The notes: generated by a model from the sequence alone, not told the origin. DNA of 64,000 nucleotides from Hysterangium stoloniferum (GCA_015178975.1 WHVD01000008.1:620001-684000), one strand, 5' to 3'; positions 21,761 to 34,403 are shown, counted from the stretch's first letter. Translations and numbers: made by a program.

Positions 21761-22985
21761 TGGTTTCCTTAGAAATCCGGATCCTGAGGGTCAGTGATAT
21801 CCTCCACATGGGCCTGTAAATTTTTCTGTACATGTCTGAGGCTGGTAATGCATGCTGAAGTTGCCTTGAGCTTCTTCCCATTGTTCTTGCAGAGATCTGT
21901 ATGTTTTTCAATGCTCAGGAGGGTAACTCAATGTGATCACATGATGGATTAGTCAGCAGCAAAATCTTGCAAAGTTGATTTTCTCCCCCCTTTCTCTCAA
22001 TGTCAAAATGAATTTCTGGTTGTTTCCAGCCTTTTGGTTTGGAAAATGTTGCCTTAATTCTAAGCCCAAAAATCAATATTTTAAAGTGGGGTGTTCAAAG
22101 TTATTGAGAGTCTCATGAGTCATGATTTTGGCTTACATAATGGGGGGTTCCTGATGATACCTACCTTACTTCCTTGGGTATAGTCCGGTTCATATGATAA
22201 TTACAGTGTTAGGTTCTGTGATTCTGAAATACCAGTAGTCCAAATCAGAAACTAAGGTGATTGCTTAGTTTGACTGGATTCAGACTTACTTCCTCTCCCT
22301 GGATGCTGCAAGAAGCCTGTAAAAGTTGGCCCCAATATGCTGAGGATAGTGCTTGAAAGAGTATACTTATATTGGTTCTGCAGTTTGTGAACTATTTGCC
22401 ATGTGCTTGTTTCTGAAACTATACTTCATCAATGACAGAGTTTAATCACATCAGGACTCTAAAAATTACAAAGAAAAAAATATACTTATGATGAGACCTC
22501 CAAGCATGAGATATAATAGTGCCATCGAGGGGAGCTGTGCCTGAAGTGTGGACAGACATAGCCCAAACTTTGTCTGAACCCAAGGAGGTAATTATCCACA
22601 TTTTATTTATAAAAATGACACTTTTACACCTCAGGTACATAGGCGAGTACTTTAAACAGTCCTTGCATACCACAAAGGCCAGGTACACTCTGTTATTCCT
22701 AAAATGTTCTGTGAAGGTGATATGTCACACAAATCATTCAAGGTAGTCAGGATTTGGGCACTCATAAAGGGGATACATATGTGGCAGCAGTGTGGTGCTC
22801 CCATTTGGTATTCAAGATTGCCATTTGACCAGGCAGCTTCAATTGCTTTCCAACAGCTTCAAGTTCATCTCTAACATGCATTTCTGTCCAGTGTTTGGAA
22901 AATCTGCCAACTTCTCAAAGTGTAAGGCTTTTTTTGAGGGATTATGCACTCTCAAAATTAAAGAAAATATTAAGTAAGAGAGCAT
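21760..22985. other. Transposon-derived debris, no gene
   Basis: Low-complexity CA/TG-rich sequence like the flanking relics. The longest frames (75-80 codons) have no recognisable domain. Confidence 0.4.
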
Positions 22986-23521
22986 AAGAGCCATAATATG
23001 TTTCAAGACATACCCATTGCAATGAGGTATGCATCTGATTGCTCTGTTTTGTTGTAATACTCAGTGATCTTTGCAATTCCAGCATCTAGAGGTGCATCAT
23101 TTCATTAGTTCAAAGCCCTGTGTATACTTGTGGGCACTCTCAGTGCCAAATAAAGAAAGACACACTTTTTACCCAAGCACCACTTGTAAGACACAAACTA
23201 GGTCTACAGCGAGTGGTGATCAGGGTAACGTGTCAGCTACCATATAGGTAGCATTATCTGAGCTATCTAATACTTCTGGCCTTGAACTGTATCAGTCAGG
23301 GCCTCTACTTGAATCGTTCTTCCTCCCCTTCTACTCATTTCTTTGTATATAGAATGGTCAGAACTTCCACCACTCTTCACACTATACAATCCCTTGAGAG
23401 TGGTAATTGCCAAATATAATGTTGGGTATGTTTCAGATGAAAAGGCTTGTTGCACTGCATCAGGAGACTGGTAAAGAAAATAATAAAAATTGATATTTGG
23501 ATGCTCAAGATATGCAAACAT
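22985..23521 (-). pseudogene. hAT transposase relic, second copy
   Basis: The reverse strand reads SPDAVQQAFSSETYPTLYLA, then LKGLYSVKSGG (23521-23270), and after an intron-like gap LDAGIAKITEYYNKTEQSDA followed by YLIAMG (about 23105-23000). These are collinear with the same blocks in the hAT element at 16547-18312 and match the central hAT transposase region upstream of the C-terminal dimerisation domain. Neither the terminal repeats nor the flanking duplication could be found, so only a fragment is present. Confidence 0.7.
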
Positions 23522-24124
23522 ACACTTACTGCCATGAGCTCACTTGATTGCATCAGTCTCTTCAGCTGTTATGTCAAAAATAGAATGATTCACATGTTAT
23601 CACTAACAGGAAATATATAATATAGATAAGGAATAAGATTTTTAAGACTTGCATTGCATAAAATATATGCCTGGTTGGCCATGTTCAAAGTGGCTGACCA
23701 ACACAGGCATATCTAATAACAATGTTCATGGGCCAATCAGTGCTTTTGTCTCTTTGTAATTTTAGAAATAATATATTTCACTTGCTCGAGCTTTGGACCT
23801 GGAGTACAGTAAATATGAGAGTTAACATAAGAATGCAACTATTACACACCTTGACTGCTATTGCACAAACCATCCCTAAAGCATCTTTCTCATTGCCTGT
23901 GCCTTCTATGTGCACTTCTGGATCATGTGGATCATAATGTGGCACTGCAGAACACATTGAAATTACAGGCTGGGTTACTAAACTGATGAGAAGAGCAAAG
24001 CAGCTATAACTCCAAAATTAGTGCAGTATAAAATAGAGATACAGTACATGTATAAGCCAAGACTCACCAAATCCAATGATCCTTCCAGGTTGTATTCAGC
24101 AAGGGTATACATAGCTTTCACCCA

Positions 24125-24205
24125 TCCACCAATTTGTACTAAAATGTGACCAACCTACTGATTGGGGGGGTATATGCCAGTGCTCTGTCACCTGAGCTAC
24201 TGGAC
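24125..24205 (-). ncRNA. Degenerate tRNA-like sequence
   Basis: The reverse strand has GGTCCAGTAGCTCAGGTGAC followed by AGAGCACTGGCATATAC, i.e. a box A and D-arm plus the 5' half of an anticodon arm with TAT. The T-arm and box B are eroded (GGTCACATTTTAG...). It resembles the tRNA-like sequence at 17534-17612 in its 3' flank word GGTCAC. It is probably a tRNA-derived repeat fragment, not a working tRNA gene. Confidence 0.35.
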
Positions 24206-25559
24206 CTTATTTGGTAGTATTTCTTCGAGGATATATACTAATGTTACTCTACATGTCACAATCAACTGATGCCTCTTTACTGGGACTGATAACAGTTATA
24301 TATTGTGCTGTAGTTACTAGATGTTGTATTTTCAATTTCAACAACTCAGTTGGGACCATTGTAGGTAAGCAACTAAAGTGACTATTCTACGAAGGTATAA
24401 ATATATACTAGTGTTTTTTTTTGGACTTGTTTTAGCAACCGATCATAAGTAAAAACTTCCACTTTCCCCATGTCTAATATCATATAATCCAACATCGGGT
24501 GGCCACGATAACTGGCTAGACATGTTTCCGCACTTGTTCGTCGGGTCGAACTGCGCCATCTCTTTAATATATAGAATTACATCGGACAAGTCTTCAGTCC
24601 TTACCTAGTTGCCGCTTCGGGATTCGAGGAAGGAATGAGCGGTGGCGGTGGGAATAGAAGGCAACTTCGCGATAATAGCAAAAGCAACCATGTTGAGAGG
24701 AACTTTTTTGTGAGGCTGTTGAGAATTGTGTTGGGGTCTCTCTAGGTATTTCATGGATCCTAACATCGTTGTTGGAGGATGTGTTAAACCCCCAATCCAG
24801 TGCCAAGGAGCGATTTTTGCTTGATGAAATTCCACCCACCCCTAAGAAATGAGTACAAGAAATCTTGAAGTAATTGACAATTTTCCATGAGCTTCTTAAA
24901 GCTTCTTCAAGGCTAAAACACTGATTATTCTTTTCCTAGTTACAAAGATTCAATTTAATTCAGAATAATTCACTGGGTCTCACAATTAGCGGTGAGACTT
25001 CAGTACGATTGTGGCACTGCGCATTCCTTGGGCAATTTCTCCTTACCTTTCATTATGATATAATATTGTGATTAGGGAAATATGAATAAACAATGTTTGA
25101 ACGTGAGAAAAAAACCAGAAAAGGGGGTAGCAGGTGATCTACCGGGGTGCATGTATGTAGGCACAATTATTACAATTCAACAATATAGAGGTATTATTTC
25201 AAGCTATAACAATAGTATCGATTTTCAATACCTCATTAATGTTGAATAAATTGGTCTAACATCTTTCAATTACCTAGTTTCTCTGTAAGTCTCTATGTGC
25301 TGTGGTATTTGTGGTATTTGAAGTCGAAAGTAGAGGGGTAGTTGTTGTCGATAGTTTGGTTGCTAAAATAATACCTAGACAGACTGTAATCTTATATATA
25401 CTAACGCGTGCTTATTTCAGGAGATACTGCATTTCTGCCCCTAGTCCATCCCCCCAGCGCCCAGTTCCAATTCCCTGACGCTTTCCTCGTTTTCAAAGCG
25501 GAGACTCTTGCAGGTCAAAGGGCAGATTTTCACTCGGGGTCTTGAAAGGTGTGTGTTAC

Positions 25560-25682
25560 AATATGCACTCCGCTTATCTAAATGTATACCAGTTAACGAA
25601 GTTACACCTGACTGGAACCATTGACAACTAGGCTGACCTTGTTTTCTGCATCCCGACTGTTACCACCCCGTGATAGATTCAA
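25560..25682 (+). pseudogene. Remnant of a gene convergent with DUF6534 (copy B)
   Basis: Contains GVCYNMHSAYLN, LTKLHLTGTIDN-stop-ADL and CIPTVTTP-stop. It matches the open minus-strand frame at 47757-47969 and shares an internal TAG with copy A. Confidence 0.5.
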
Positions 25683-25774
25683 GGCGGTAAGTGATATGCT
25701 TTGTGCACTGCTCTCATCCAAAACACTGGTAGCGTGGCGATGGTTCAGTCTAGACAAGGACGTAATTCGTCCAC

Positions 25775-27385
25775 TTAGCTCACAGGGGGTGAGTGAAGCG
25801 AAAATGCAACCCACGTAGCAAAAAGGGAGTTTGCATACAATTTTGCCAGCATGACGTTGAAGAAGTCGTGAATAAGCGTATTCCTCGATGAGGTGAACTG
25901 AACACAAAGTGTCAGGTTATCAATTATAAGGAAAAATCCGCCCATTTACTCATGAGTAACCCACCAAAATTATGTCAAGAAATGCCCAGGTGCTACATTG
26001 CCCGCATTAAGATTTCGAATACAGATCGAGGACAATGCATTGCATACCTGGTTAGAATCCCCGCATTTACCGTCCACACGATTAAGTTGTTAATCATATT
26101 GTTTGTACGTCGCATTCCCGTCCTCGATCTCCAAAGCGAACGCACGATCGCAGCGCTAACAAAGATGTCACATATGGCGGCGGAACCCAACCAAGTGTCT
26201 ACAACCCACTTGTGGTCTAAATAAGTATGTTATGCACAGTAAGTGGGTCATCACTAACTGTATATTTTAAAAATTGAGTGTATTCGGACGCCGTAAAGCT
26301 AGTAGAGCTCCATGAATAATGTCCCGGTAACAGTTAGTTTATAAAAAACTCAAACTTACGTGAGGACGGTACATGCTATAGCGGACAGAACAATAATTCA
26401 ATACTGTTCTCGATGAAACGAGATGCCCATACTCACTTAATCCGAACGCTAACGTTGTAGTTAACCAAACCATACACGTATCATGCAGGGGGGGAAAGAC
26501 AAACCGATTTGGACAAATGCAAGCAACAGGAAAATTCCCAACAAAAAGGTATTGAACTTCCCTTTGTCGACTGGAAATGGATCAGTACACAATACAGGAA
26601 TGCGAGAGGTTCACATACGCCTCCAACATCGGTGGATAAAAAACACCTGTGATATACAAGCTACAAGGCTCTTGGCAGGGTTACATATTCATAAACCAAT
26701 TAAGGGTAATGGAACTTGTCCAACTCACTGTCACTACAACGTGCAGCTACGTGGCAGCGGGTTAACAGCTGAGGAATCATGTCTAGCAGAAGTCCTCACG
26801 TTGAACGACCAGATATTATGTCCGAGAGCAAGATAGTCCCCAAAATTTGTGACCAAGTAGGTATAGACCATGTGTGTGACGAAGATGGTATGCAGCGTGT
26901 CCAGCACCCTATAGAAATCATTAGGCAATACTCACAACCAGCTTTTCACATGTACATACCATATTACCCCAACTAGATACTTGAGATAAAAAGAGTCTTT
27001 AGGAAATTTTTGATAATATATATACATCTAATGGGTTAGAGATGTGAAACGAGTATTGAGCTGATGCATCAATGGAAGTGACAACGCTCATACTCACCTG
27101 TAAAGTGAGAATCCCATATCTTTCAAGAGGGTTGCCATTTTAGTTCACGCCATCGAGGTTATCACAAGTTTCATTTTTTTGCTTGTGACTCACAAACTTC
27201 ATATTCTTGTAATTAGGAAAGAAAGCCTACGGGAAACAAGGATGGGTGCATACTTACAATACGCCAACAAGGACTCCGATAAGTACAGCACCTGCCGTTA
27301 GCAATAGCCATCGGTGTTGTGCAACGGAATAGTGCAGGATGTAATTCTTACCCCAGGTATTGTCAATGGGTATAACTGCTGGCAT
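25775..27385 (-). CDS. DUF6534-family membrane protein (copy B, apparently intact)
   Basis: Basidiomycete integral membrane protein of the DUF6534 family; role unknown. The start at 27385 gives MPAVIPIDNTWGKNYILHYS, followed by the first helix LLLTAGAVLIGVLVGVL. Small exons follow in the order seen in copy C: LYGILTLQ, MYIYYQKFPKDSFYLKYLVG, VLDTLHTIFVTHMVYTYLV then NFGDYLALGHNIWSFN, an 18-nt exon LHVVVT, SLVACISQVFFIHRCWR, a helix exon with FLLGIFLLLAFVQI, AFGL, TCTVLT, TWLGSAAICDIFVSAAIVR then INNLIVWTVNAGILT, STWAFLDIIL, and a last exon with HDFFNVMLAKLYANSLFATW. The exon around 26230-26300 that joins TCTVLT to the TWLGSAA exon is not resolved in any copy. No stop or frameshift was found elsewhere. 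The gene lies in the right arm of the inverted duplication. Confidence 0.8.
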
Positions 27386-27449
27386 CTTAGCAAGATTGAA
27401 GGGGGGAAGGGACGCACAAAAAAGATAGCGTCTAATCAATTATAAAGGA

Positions 27450-27720
27450 AATAGAGGTGGATACCCGTTTGGGGGTAATGTCATGTGGGGCAAGGGAACC
27501 ATTGTTTTTGCCAACATCTGCCCAGAGTCGATTATCGATCAATCACCGGAAAACAGCCGGAGCTCAAGTTGTCAATTACCTGAAAAATCCTCATCGGAAG
27601 TATGTCGTAGGCGCCCATACCCCTTGTCGATTTCATTTCGAATCAGTTTTTCGGAGTGCTTCTAATATCGATGCGCAATCGGACCCCGAAAACGACTATG
27701 AAAAGAATTGAGTAGAAAAG
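27450..27720 (+). other. Conserved block upstream of DUF6534 copy B (divergent ORF?)
   Basis: An 84-codon plus-strand frame from 27457 corresponds to the reverse strand of 45712-45950, upstream of copy C. The shared protein-level pattern is S(I/M)(N/T)..K..G followed by (V/I)VN and then (N/D)PHR. Conservation over about 250 bp implies either a divergently transcribed exon or a conserved promoter. It cannot be decided from sequence alone. Confidence 0.4.
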
Positions 27721-28149
27721 AGTCTATATGTGGTAATTGACATATATCTTCTGAGGACAGGAAAAGCACTGCCTACTCGTTCACCCAATTATCACGATGT
27801 AGGCTTCATGTAACTTCATGTAACTTTGTCAGAAAACTCGCCATATAAGTCGCTCCAGGTGGAGTGTTCAACAAATAAAGCCTTAATACTAGTAGACGGT
27901 TTGATTGATATTTCTGTAATGACAGCTGTGCTTCAAAGAGCTGATGGAATCTATCATCTGTGATTAGAATGTGTCATTAAAGTAAAGTAGGATGGGCACT
28001 CTTTTGGCACCGAAAAGGCACCCCAAGGCGAAGCCAAAGTCCATTCCAGCGTTGTACCGTTTTGAGCGCCGTTAAGATACACGTTAAGCAGTTCCTGTGC
28101 TCTGACGAAGCCCACTGTCAATGGAAGCCTTGAGGCTGCCACTCTCAAC

Positions 28150-28520
28150 TCCCTTTACCTTCCCCTCTCCCTCTACTCCCAACATAGTGGGTGGCTTGCG
28201 TCTGTGATATTTCTGAAGTTATGAGTTCAATATCAAAGGTGTGCTGAATCTTCTATTTAATTATATTAAATTTTACTTTTTCTAATGATTAATATATTAT
28301 TATTATATAGTCAAAATCTGGCTCCCCCTGACCCTCTACTCCCTATTTTGGATATTGCTGTTCTCTGAAGTCCTTCTAGACTCTCCATATAATATCAAAG
28401 ATAAAAGGTAGGCAGAGCCGCTATTTAATATTATATGATTTTTGCTTTTCTTTATTGATTAAATAATTTATTTGTAGTCAAAATTGCCCCCATCCTGGCA
28501 GTTCTTTGGGTTAAAAAGTT
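28150..28520. repeat. Imperfect tandem repeat, AT-rich
   Basis: Two to three units of roughly 150-170 bp share AATATCAAAG, a CTATTTAAT(TA) block, an ATGATTAATA/TTGATTAAAT block and (T)AGTCAAAAT(C/T)(T)G followed by CCCC-rich DNA. No gene. A minus-strand 64-codon frame at 27954-28148 just upstream has no motif. Confidence 0.45.
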
Positions 28521-28817
28521 TCCTATACACAGTTTTAACCATAATAAATAACCCCAGGTGTGTCTTGGGCTTCTTTAGAGTGTTTTAAGTTATATAAACC
28601 TTTTTTCAGCTTTTTGGAGCTGTTTTAGACTCATTCCTCTGAAGTCTCTCTCTCTCCTTTTTCCCTTCCCTGTCCATGTTGAATATTTTAATTTTGGATT
28701 ATAATTTTCACTTTCAGGCACTATTGATTGTGTTGGTATTTTACATGTTTTGTAGTACTGTACAGTTGCTTAGTAATATCATCATTTTTGTTTCCTGCCA
28801 TAAATGACAGGTTATCT

Positions 28818-29410
28818 ATAAGCCTGGCACCCCAGTCTTACACATTCACCATTGTTTGTGTTCACCTTTTGTTACATTCACCCTTTGTTGCATTCACCTA
28901 TTGTTCTGCTTTAGTTCTGTTTCACATGATCACAACATATATAGCCTGGAGAGTTTTCCTTCTTTACCTTACCATATGCTATACTGTTCTGTATCCAGTC
29001 TCATTCTAGACAATACACTGTGGTCCTGTCAACTTGTGTGACTTGCTTGTGAACCCATTTGACAACAGGCTTCCATTATCAGTCCTGCAGATACAACATT
29101 GTTCTTTCAAGTAATCATTGTTGTATTATTTTTTGAAGCCATATTTAAGGGCTTTGGAGCAGTACATTTAACTTACAGGAAGGACTCTGCAGTTGGTTAA
29201 CTCTTGTGGGAAAGACTCCACACCTCATCTAATAATGGGAAATGAGAATTACAGCACATAGTGTGTTTACATGAAAGCACTTCTTGTCCACAAAGAAGTT
29301 TGGGACATTATTGATGGTTCAGAAACTTGACTGGCTGGCCCACCTTCTTCAAAATTGCTTCATTCATTTATCCAAAAGCAACAACTTACACAATCAGAAA
29401 TATGTAACTA
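28818..29410 (+). mobile_element. Copia leader plus gag remnant
   Basis: The leader-like block at 28818-29075 matches 13316-13505. At about 29250-29330 a frame reads MKALLVHKEVWDIIDGSET, a standard N-terminal Gag segment of Ty1/Copia elements. The frame then stops at TGA. About 200 bp further on, the leader-like sequence recurs (29480-29530). The element is rearranged, because the reverse transcriptase fragment 300 bp downstream lies on the opposite strand. Confidence 0.6.
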
Positions 29411-29639
29411 CTGTATAGCTGCTTAGTAATACTAATGTTTTTTGGTTGTGTCTACCATGTCTCAACATACTTCATAAACAAAATCTAACAGGTTATTGGC
29501 CCTGCAGACTTATTGTCCAGATTCATCACCACACAGATTTTGTTCCTTCAAGTGGTTACTCATTGTAATTCTTTTCAGGCAGCCATATAGATGGACTTAG
29601 AAGCTGCAGTACTTCCATCATGAACCCAACTGCATTCAT

Positions 29640-30110
29640 GTAGGGAGTATCACACATTTCATCCTATTCCTCTGTGGTTCTGGATGACTAATCTGATGAT
29701 ACATTCATGTAGGAAAAATTACACATTTCATCCTGTTCCTCTACAGTTTTGGGTAACTGATCTGATGATAATTTTTTCCCTGGCTTTGTGGGTGTATCTA
29801 CTGCATGGACATCCCAAATTCCTGTAACTTGTTCAAGATGTACTGACATTGTGACAGGGTGATAGTTCACCTTTCTCAATTTCATGTGTTTTCAATGCCT
29901 AACAGGAAAGATATAGGTCCTAGACCCCTGAGTTTGAAGTGTGTAGTTAGCTCAGCTACAAAATCATCCAGGACTTTTTCTGATGGCCCTGCAAGGGTGA
30001 TATCATCTACAATTATGATGGCTCTACTAGTGATTGTTGACAGCCACACTAACCTAACAGCCAAATAAGCAAAATTAAAATTCAGATCAGTGAAGTGTTT
30101 CAACTATGCT
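29640..30110 (-). pseudogene. Copia reverse transcriptase C-terminal fragment
   Basis: The reverse strand contains IIIVDDITLAGPSEKVLDDF, then LTTHFKLRGLGPISFLLGIE, and 100 nt later PGKKLSSDQLPKTVEEQDEM. The VDD stands in the position of the Y-hydrophobic-DD catalytic motif, and the rest is the usual LGxLxxFLGI thumb motif and the connection to RNase H. A frameshift separates the two parts. It is in the opposite orientation to the gag remnant at 29250. Confidence 0.75.
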
Positions 30111-31003
30111 CTTTGTGTTCAAATTGTTTTCCACTCTCAGAAACTTGGGTGTAGGCCTCTAATGTGAAAAGTATAGATCAATGAGTAATGTAACCAAGAT
30201 AAAAATATCTTCTGAACAAGTGCATTGCAACCAACTGAAACTGAAAGAGGGACCTTGATGCTTTAAGGAAGAACAAATGGCCAAGGCAGATACAACTCAG
30301 GAGTTGTGATTCCAAAATAAAATCACATAGAGCCAAACACAAGTGAAAATACCCCCTGTGTGTCATGAATTGTGTCACTTTATAAGCTGATTATGAATCA
30401 GGGGTATTATTTTGAGTATTGGGAGTGATGGGAGCAATTACAGAGCTTGCTCTATGGCATAGTTAATGCCATACAGTACATGCAGCTTGAGTATTATCCC
30501 AATGCAGGTGATATCATTGTCATAACTGCACTCACATTCTCCCCCCCCCCCCAGTCCCCCTGTTTTTGTTATAGGCATATAGGCAAGAGTCATCCATGAA
30601 TGCACATCATTGACTTTCCTGTTGTGATGCCCTTCAGTATGCCATCAATTCTGCCTGCCATTCCTATGCCTCAAGTTTCCATTTCATGCAAAGAACCCAG
30701 GCATTCTATGACATACTGTAACATGCCCATTGCTCTCACTGGGCATAATTTTCAAGAGCAGTAGTGGTTAGAGATCATTTTCCCAAAGAAATGAAGCTGT
30801 CAAACCATGTTAAGCAGGACCATCATAACCAATGTGGCAAGGTTACAGAATACCTTGAATATACAACAGGTAGACCAGCTCATACAACAAGATAAAAGCT
30901 TTACTTAAAGTTCCCAATTGATGTATAATAGACACAGTGAACTACAGAATATTTATCCTTGATAAAAGCTCTTCTAAGGTAGGACTATAACTGTTAGGGC
31001 AAC

Positions 31004-31012
31004 ACTAACAAG
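31004..31012. repeat. 9-bp target site duplication of MULE (left)
   Basis: ACTAACAAG, identical to 35393-35401. Confidence 0.9.
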
Positions 31013-31169
31013 GGGTGAGCCTAAATACCCACTCTGACGTGGGAATATTACATTAAGCGACAGCACCCACATGCTTTGTAACACATTCGCGTCATTTGTG
31101 TCACGTTTGTTTGGTCACACCATTAAATAAAATTAATTTTCACCAGACGACTCAGATATCCACATAATT

Positions 31170-33628
31170 ATGATAGTGGAAGCAGTGAAGCTAGCTATCA
31201 AGCGACTCCTCACTGAAGAAGTATACTCTGAAAACCCTTATTGTTTTCAGTTGCCAGGTGACACTTGGAAGGAATGGTTGAAAATACAATCTCGAATGAC
31301 CAATTGGCATCTTAAAAAACATTATGTTCCCAGTATGTGCCTGCTAGAATTAACAAACCACATCTAATATGAATATACAGTATTCAGAAAAAGACACTAC
31401 AGGGCCAAGTAGATATTTGTGGAAAAACACTTATGAGTGTGACCATGCTGGTTCATACCGATGTCAGACTATCAAGGATACAAGTCCTACCAAACAACGC
31501 CGACGTAGTGCAAGTATCAAATGTGGTTGCAAGGCAAAGGTACATATATCACAACTTGTGAATGCGACAGGGGTGCAGGTTGAATATCATTGGACGCACA
31601 ATGGTCATGGTCTGTAATTTTAGTACATTGATAAGGTTTTGTGATAATTAAAGAATATGACAGATCCTGCTTCTTTGAATGGTATGAAAGTCTCAAGGAG
31701 TCCAAATGAGATACAACAATGGCTGGATGATAAAATAAACAAGGGCTTTGATCAGAAATCAATCAAAGCCATACTTCAAATGACCAGTGAAGAATTATCT
31801 GAGGTGTGTTACTGAGAATCTCATCACTATTACTTATCTAAGGCTTATACTATTTGCAGATCACAGCAGAAGTAAAAGAAATGCCATTTAGTCTCAAGAT
31901 CAGTCCAAGGATATCTACAATGCCGCACAAAGAAAAGCAAATAAAGATACATTTCTGGATGAAAATGTAGATGAGAGTCTCCGGTTATGGCTTGTAAAAC
32001 TTCAAGAAAAGGGGTGGAAAGTAACACATGAGGCAACCTGAGGTGAAGAAGCTCAAGGAGGATACATGATAGCTTTAGCTCATCATGGCAGTGTCAGGTT
32101 AGTAAATATTTTTATTTCATGTATTAATATCACAGACACCCTAAATTACTCTAGTTAATGCAACAATATGGTGATACAGTCTGCTTAGATTCAACCCACA
32201 ATACGTCCCATGGAAAAAATGGAGAAAACATATATTTGAGTACTTTGTTGGGTAGAGATCGCATTACTGGCAAAGGAGTACCATTGGGCTTCCTACTCAC
32301 AAACCTTGAATCTCAGTAAGTGTCACAATTTATAAAAGTTTATTCAATTCCTCTCATGTTCTGGTGTTTAGTTATCCATTGAAGCAATTCCTGGAGTGGA
32401 TGCGACAGAACTGCTGTTTTGATCCCCACACAATTATGATAGACTGTTCCGACACAGAGGCCTTGGCTATTACCTCAGCATTCTCTGACGCTCCAGTACA
32501 TATATTGTACTGCTATTGGCATCTTTGGCAGGCCTGGCACAAAAACATCAAAGCAAAGGTACTGTCTTTTATCATCATGTAAAATGGTTTTTTCTTTTCA
32601 ATTTTCTGCCAGATTGTTCTTAAGCACATGTCTTGCAAGGAAGACCGTGCTGAAACTTTGCATGATATTCAAATTGCATTGCGGGGTTTGCTCAAGGCTG
32701 AAATACAAAAGGAATTTGATAATAAGTGGGAAGAAGTACAGATAGAGTGGGCAGATCAGCCTATTTGGTTGCAATACATGGAAAGGGAGTGGGTGTCATG
32801 CAAGGAACATTGGGTGAAAGCATGGCGCAAGGTACATATGTAAGTGCTAATTCCATTATAATTTAAATTCAATTTTAATCATGGTTTGATAGCATGCACA
32901 CTACGGTATTGATACCAACAATTATATTGAAAGCTGGCATGCAAATCTGAAGAAAAACTATATTGGTCGAATGCGGAAGCAACGAATAGACTATATTATT
33001 AGAATTTTAATGCAAGATGTTGAACCAGATTACATGTGGTCACATCTTCACATTGGACTTGGTTTCAAACAACAAACACTCTGCAAGGCAGAACGTGAAG
33101 CTCAACAGAAAGCAAATGAATTACCATTCGAAGATGCAGAAAGCCAAATTGAGCAATTTGAAAATCAGGTAAGATTTACATATTCTATAAAAAATGTGGT
33201 ATTTACTGAATGTAGTTTAGTTTATAATAGGATCATTCTCATGAGATGACGTCTTTTATACTGTGGAAATCAAAGACAATGGTTTTACTAGATGTAGCTG
33301 TCTGACATTTACACAAACTGCACTGGCCTGCAAACATATGTTCCTTGCCCAGCACATCAGTTCAATGAATATCCACCTCGAACAAACCATACTACCAGTC
33401 ACACGACCTCAAAATGAGGCCACATTGGATGCACACAGAGCAGAAAAGCGAGAATTAGTAGGAAAAATATGGACAGAAATGGATAAGTTGGCTAATAGCA
33501 CTTGGAGATTTGTAGAAATGGATGTGGGTCTCGACTCAGTCTCACGATCGTCCTTAATTCAGCTTTACAGTGCAACAAAAAGTTTAGCTTATCTGAGAAA
33601 GGACATTTTATTGGACAGGCTTGGCTAA
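31170..33628 (+). CDS. MULE transposase with SWIM zinc finger
   Basis: Transposase of the Mutator superfamily, which cuts and inserts the element at its TIRs. About eight exons separated by short introns. The N-terminal part (31170-31617) has a Cys-rich DNA-binding-like block (YECDHAGSYRCQTI ... RRSASIKCGCKAKVHISQLV). The MULE catalytic domain starts near 32160. Its three acidic positions appear as CLDSTHNTS (first Asp), TIMIDCSDTEALAI (second Asp) and NYIESWHANLKKNYIGR (Glu). VHILYCYWHLWQAWHKN lies between the last two. A SWIM zinc finger CSC..14 residues..CKH (33296-33350) is near the C-terminus, which ends in LRKDILLDRLG. Possible lesions lie around 31364 and 32035-32045, where frame changes were not all explained by introns, so activity is uncertain. 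Confidence 0.85.
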
Positions 33629-33860
33629 ACATTATGTGGAATATATATCTTTATTAATATAATCAAACTTTGATAATCGACATGATGGGAGATGATGCAG
33701 TAGAGACAGAATAGCTACCTGCAAGCAGGCTGTGGCATAGCTCATTCAGGTTCTCGGATTTGACCCATAGAGTCCAGTGAAAGGGAGTGGTTAGAGTAGG
33801 AGGCAGTGGGAAGATGACATTTGTAATATGAATGGAAATAGGCCAGGAGTTGCAAGGAAG

Positions 33861-34380
33861 TCACCGATGATGGTGGGTGGTGAGATGATACTGAGCGTAT
33901 GATAATTTGCAAGGGGAGTGAGACAGTTGGTTGTGCAGGCATACAGAACAGTTACAACTCACCTTTGCAATGCTAAATGGATCCAGCATAATCCGTGAAA
34001 CAGGCAACTCTTCATGCACCCTCCATGCATTCGTCATATGCCACCCTTCGCTTCTCTCATCACCAAAATCGACGCTATATGCTGCAATCACACTGCTTCT
34101 CGATCCAGTCCACAACTTATCCAGCATACCCTCCAATGCCAACACATCTGAATTTGAAATCTTAACAATCCCAATGTAAACGGGTACAGCTTTTCTGGAG
34201 TCGAAAGTATCCGTGCCCTCTGTCCAGTCTGAAACGAAACCACCTTCATGTCCAAGATAGATGTAGTCAGGGTGTGAAGGCAGTACAGCACCACTTGTCA
34301 CTGCTCCTAAGGACTCTGATGGTGTAAGTATCTTCGAGCTGCAATTCACTGTGAGAATAGGACGCATTCGAAATCTGGCT
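33861..34380 (-). CDS. Captured host gene fragment of unknown family, inside MULE
   Basis: A long open frame starting MRPILTVNCSSKILTPSESL and containing DYIYLGHEGGFVSDW, VYIGIVKISNSDVLALEGML and GWHMTNAWRVHEELPVSRIM. Residues are balanced and coding-like, unlike the transposon debris elsewhere. I do not recognise the family. The last 30 residues, after a possible GTGAGT donor near 33958, read as low-complexity sequence and are probably non-coding. It is the 3'-most piece of the captured chain, with an intron-like gap from the GAPDH piece at 34432. It may be transcribed with that chain as a chimera. Confidence 0.55.
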
Positions 34381-34403
34381 GAGATGTCAGAAATGATAGC
34401 CTA

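Larger units (their letters stand above)
24850..27450 (-). repeat. Right arm of the large inverted duplication
   Basis: Reverse-oriented homologue of about 13980-18610 and lacking the hAT insertion. It carries the intact DUF6534 copy B. The inner boundary lies near 24850, where similarity to the left arm stops. The 24594-24839 region just inside the spacer has open frames (including FAIIAKLPSIPTATAHSFLE) of unknown nature. Confidence 0.8.
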
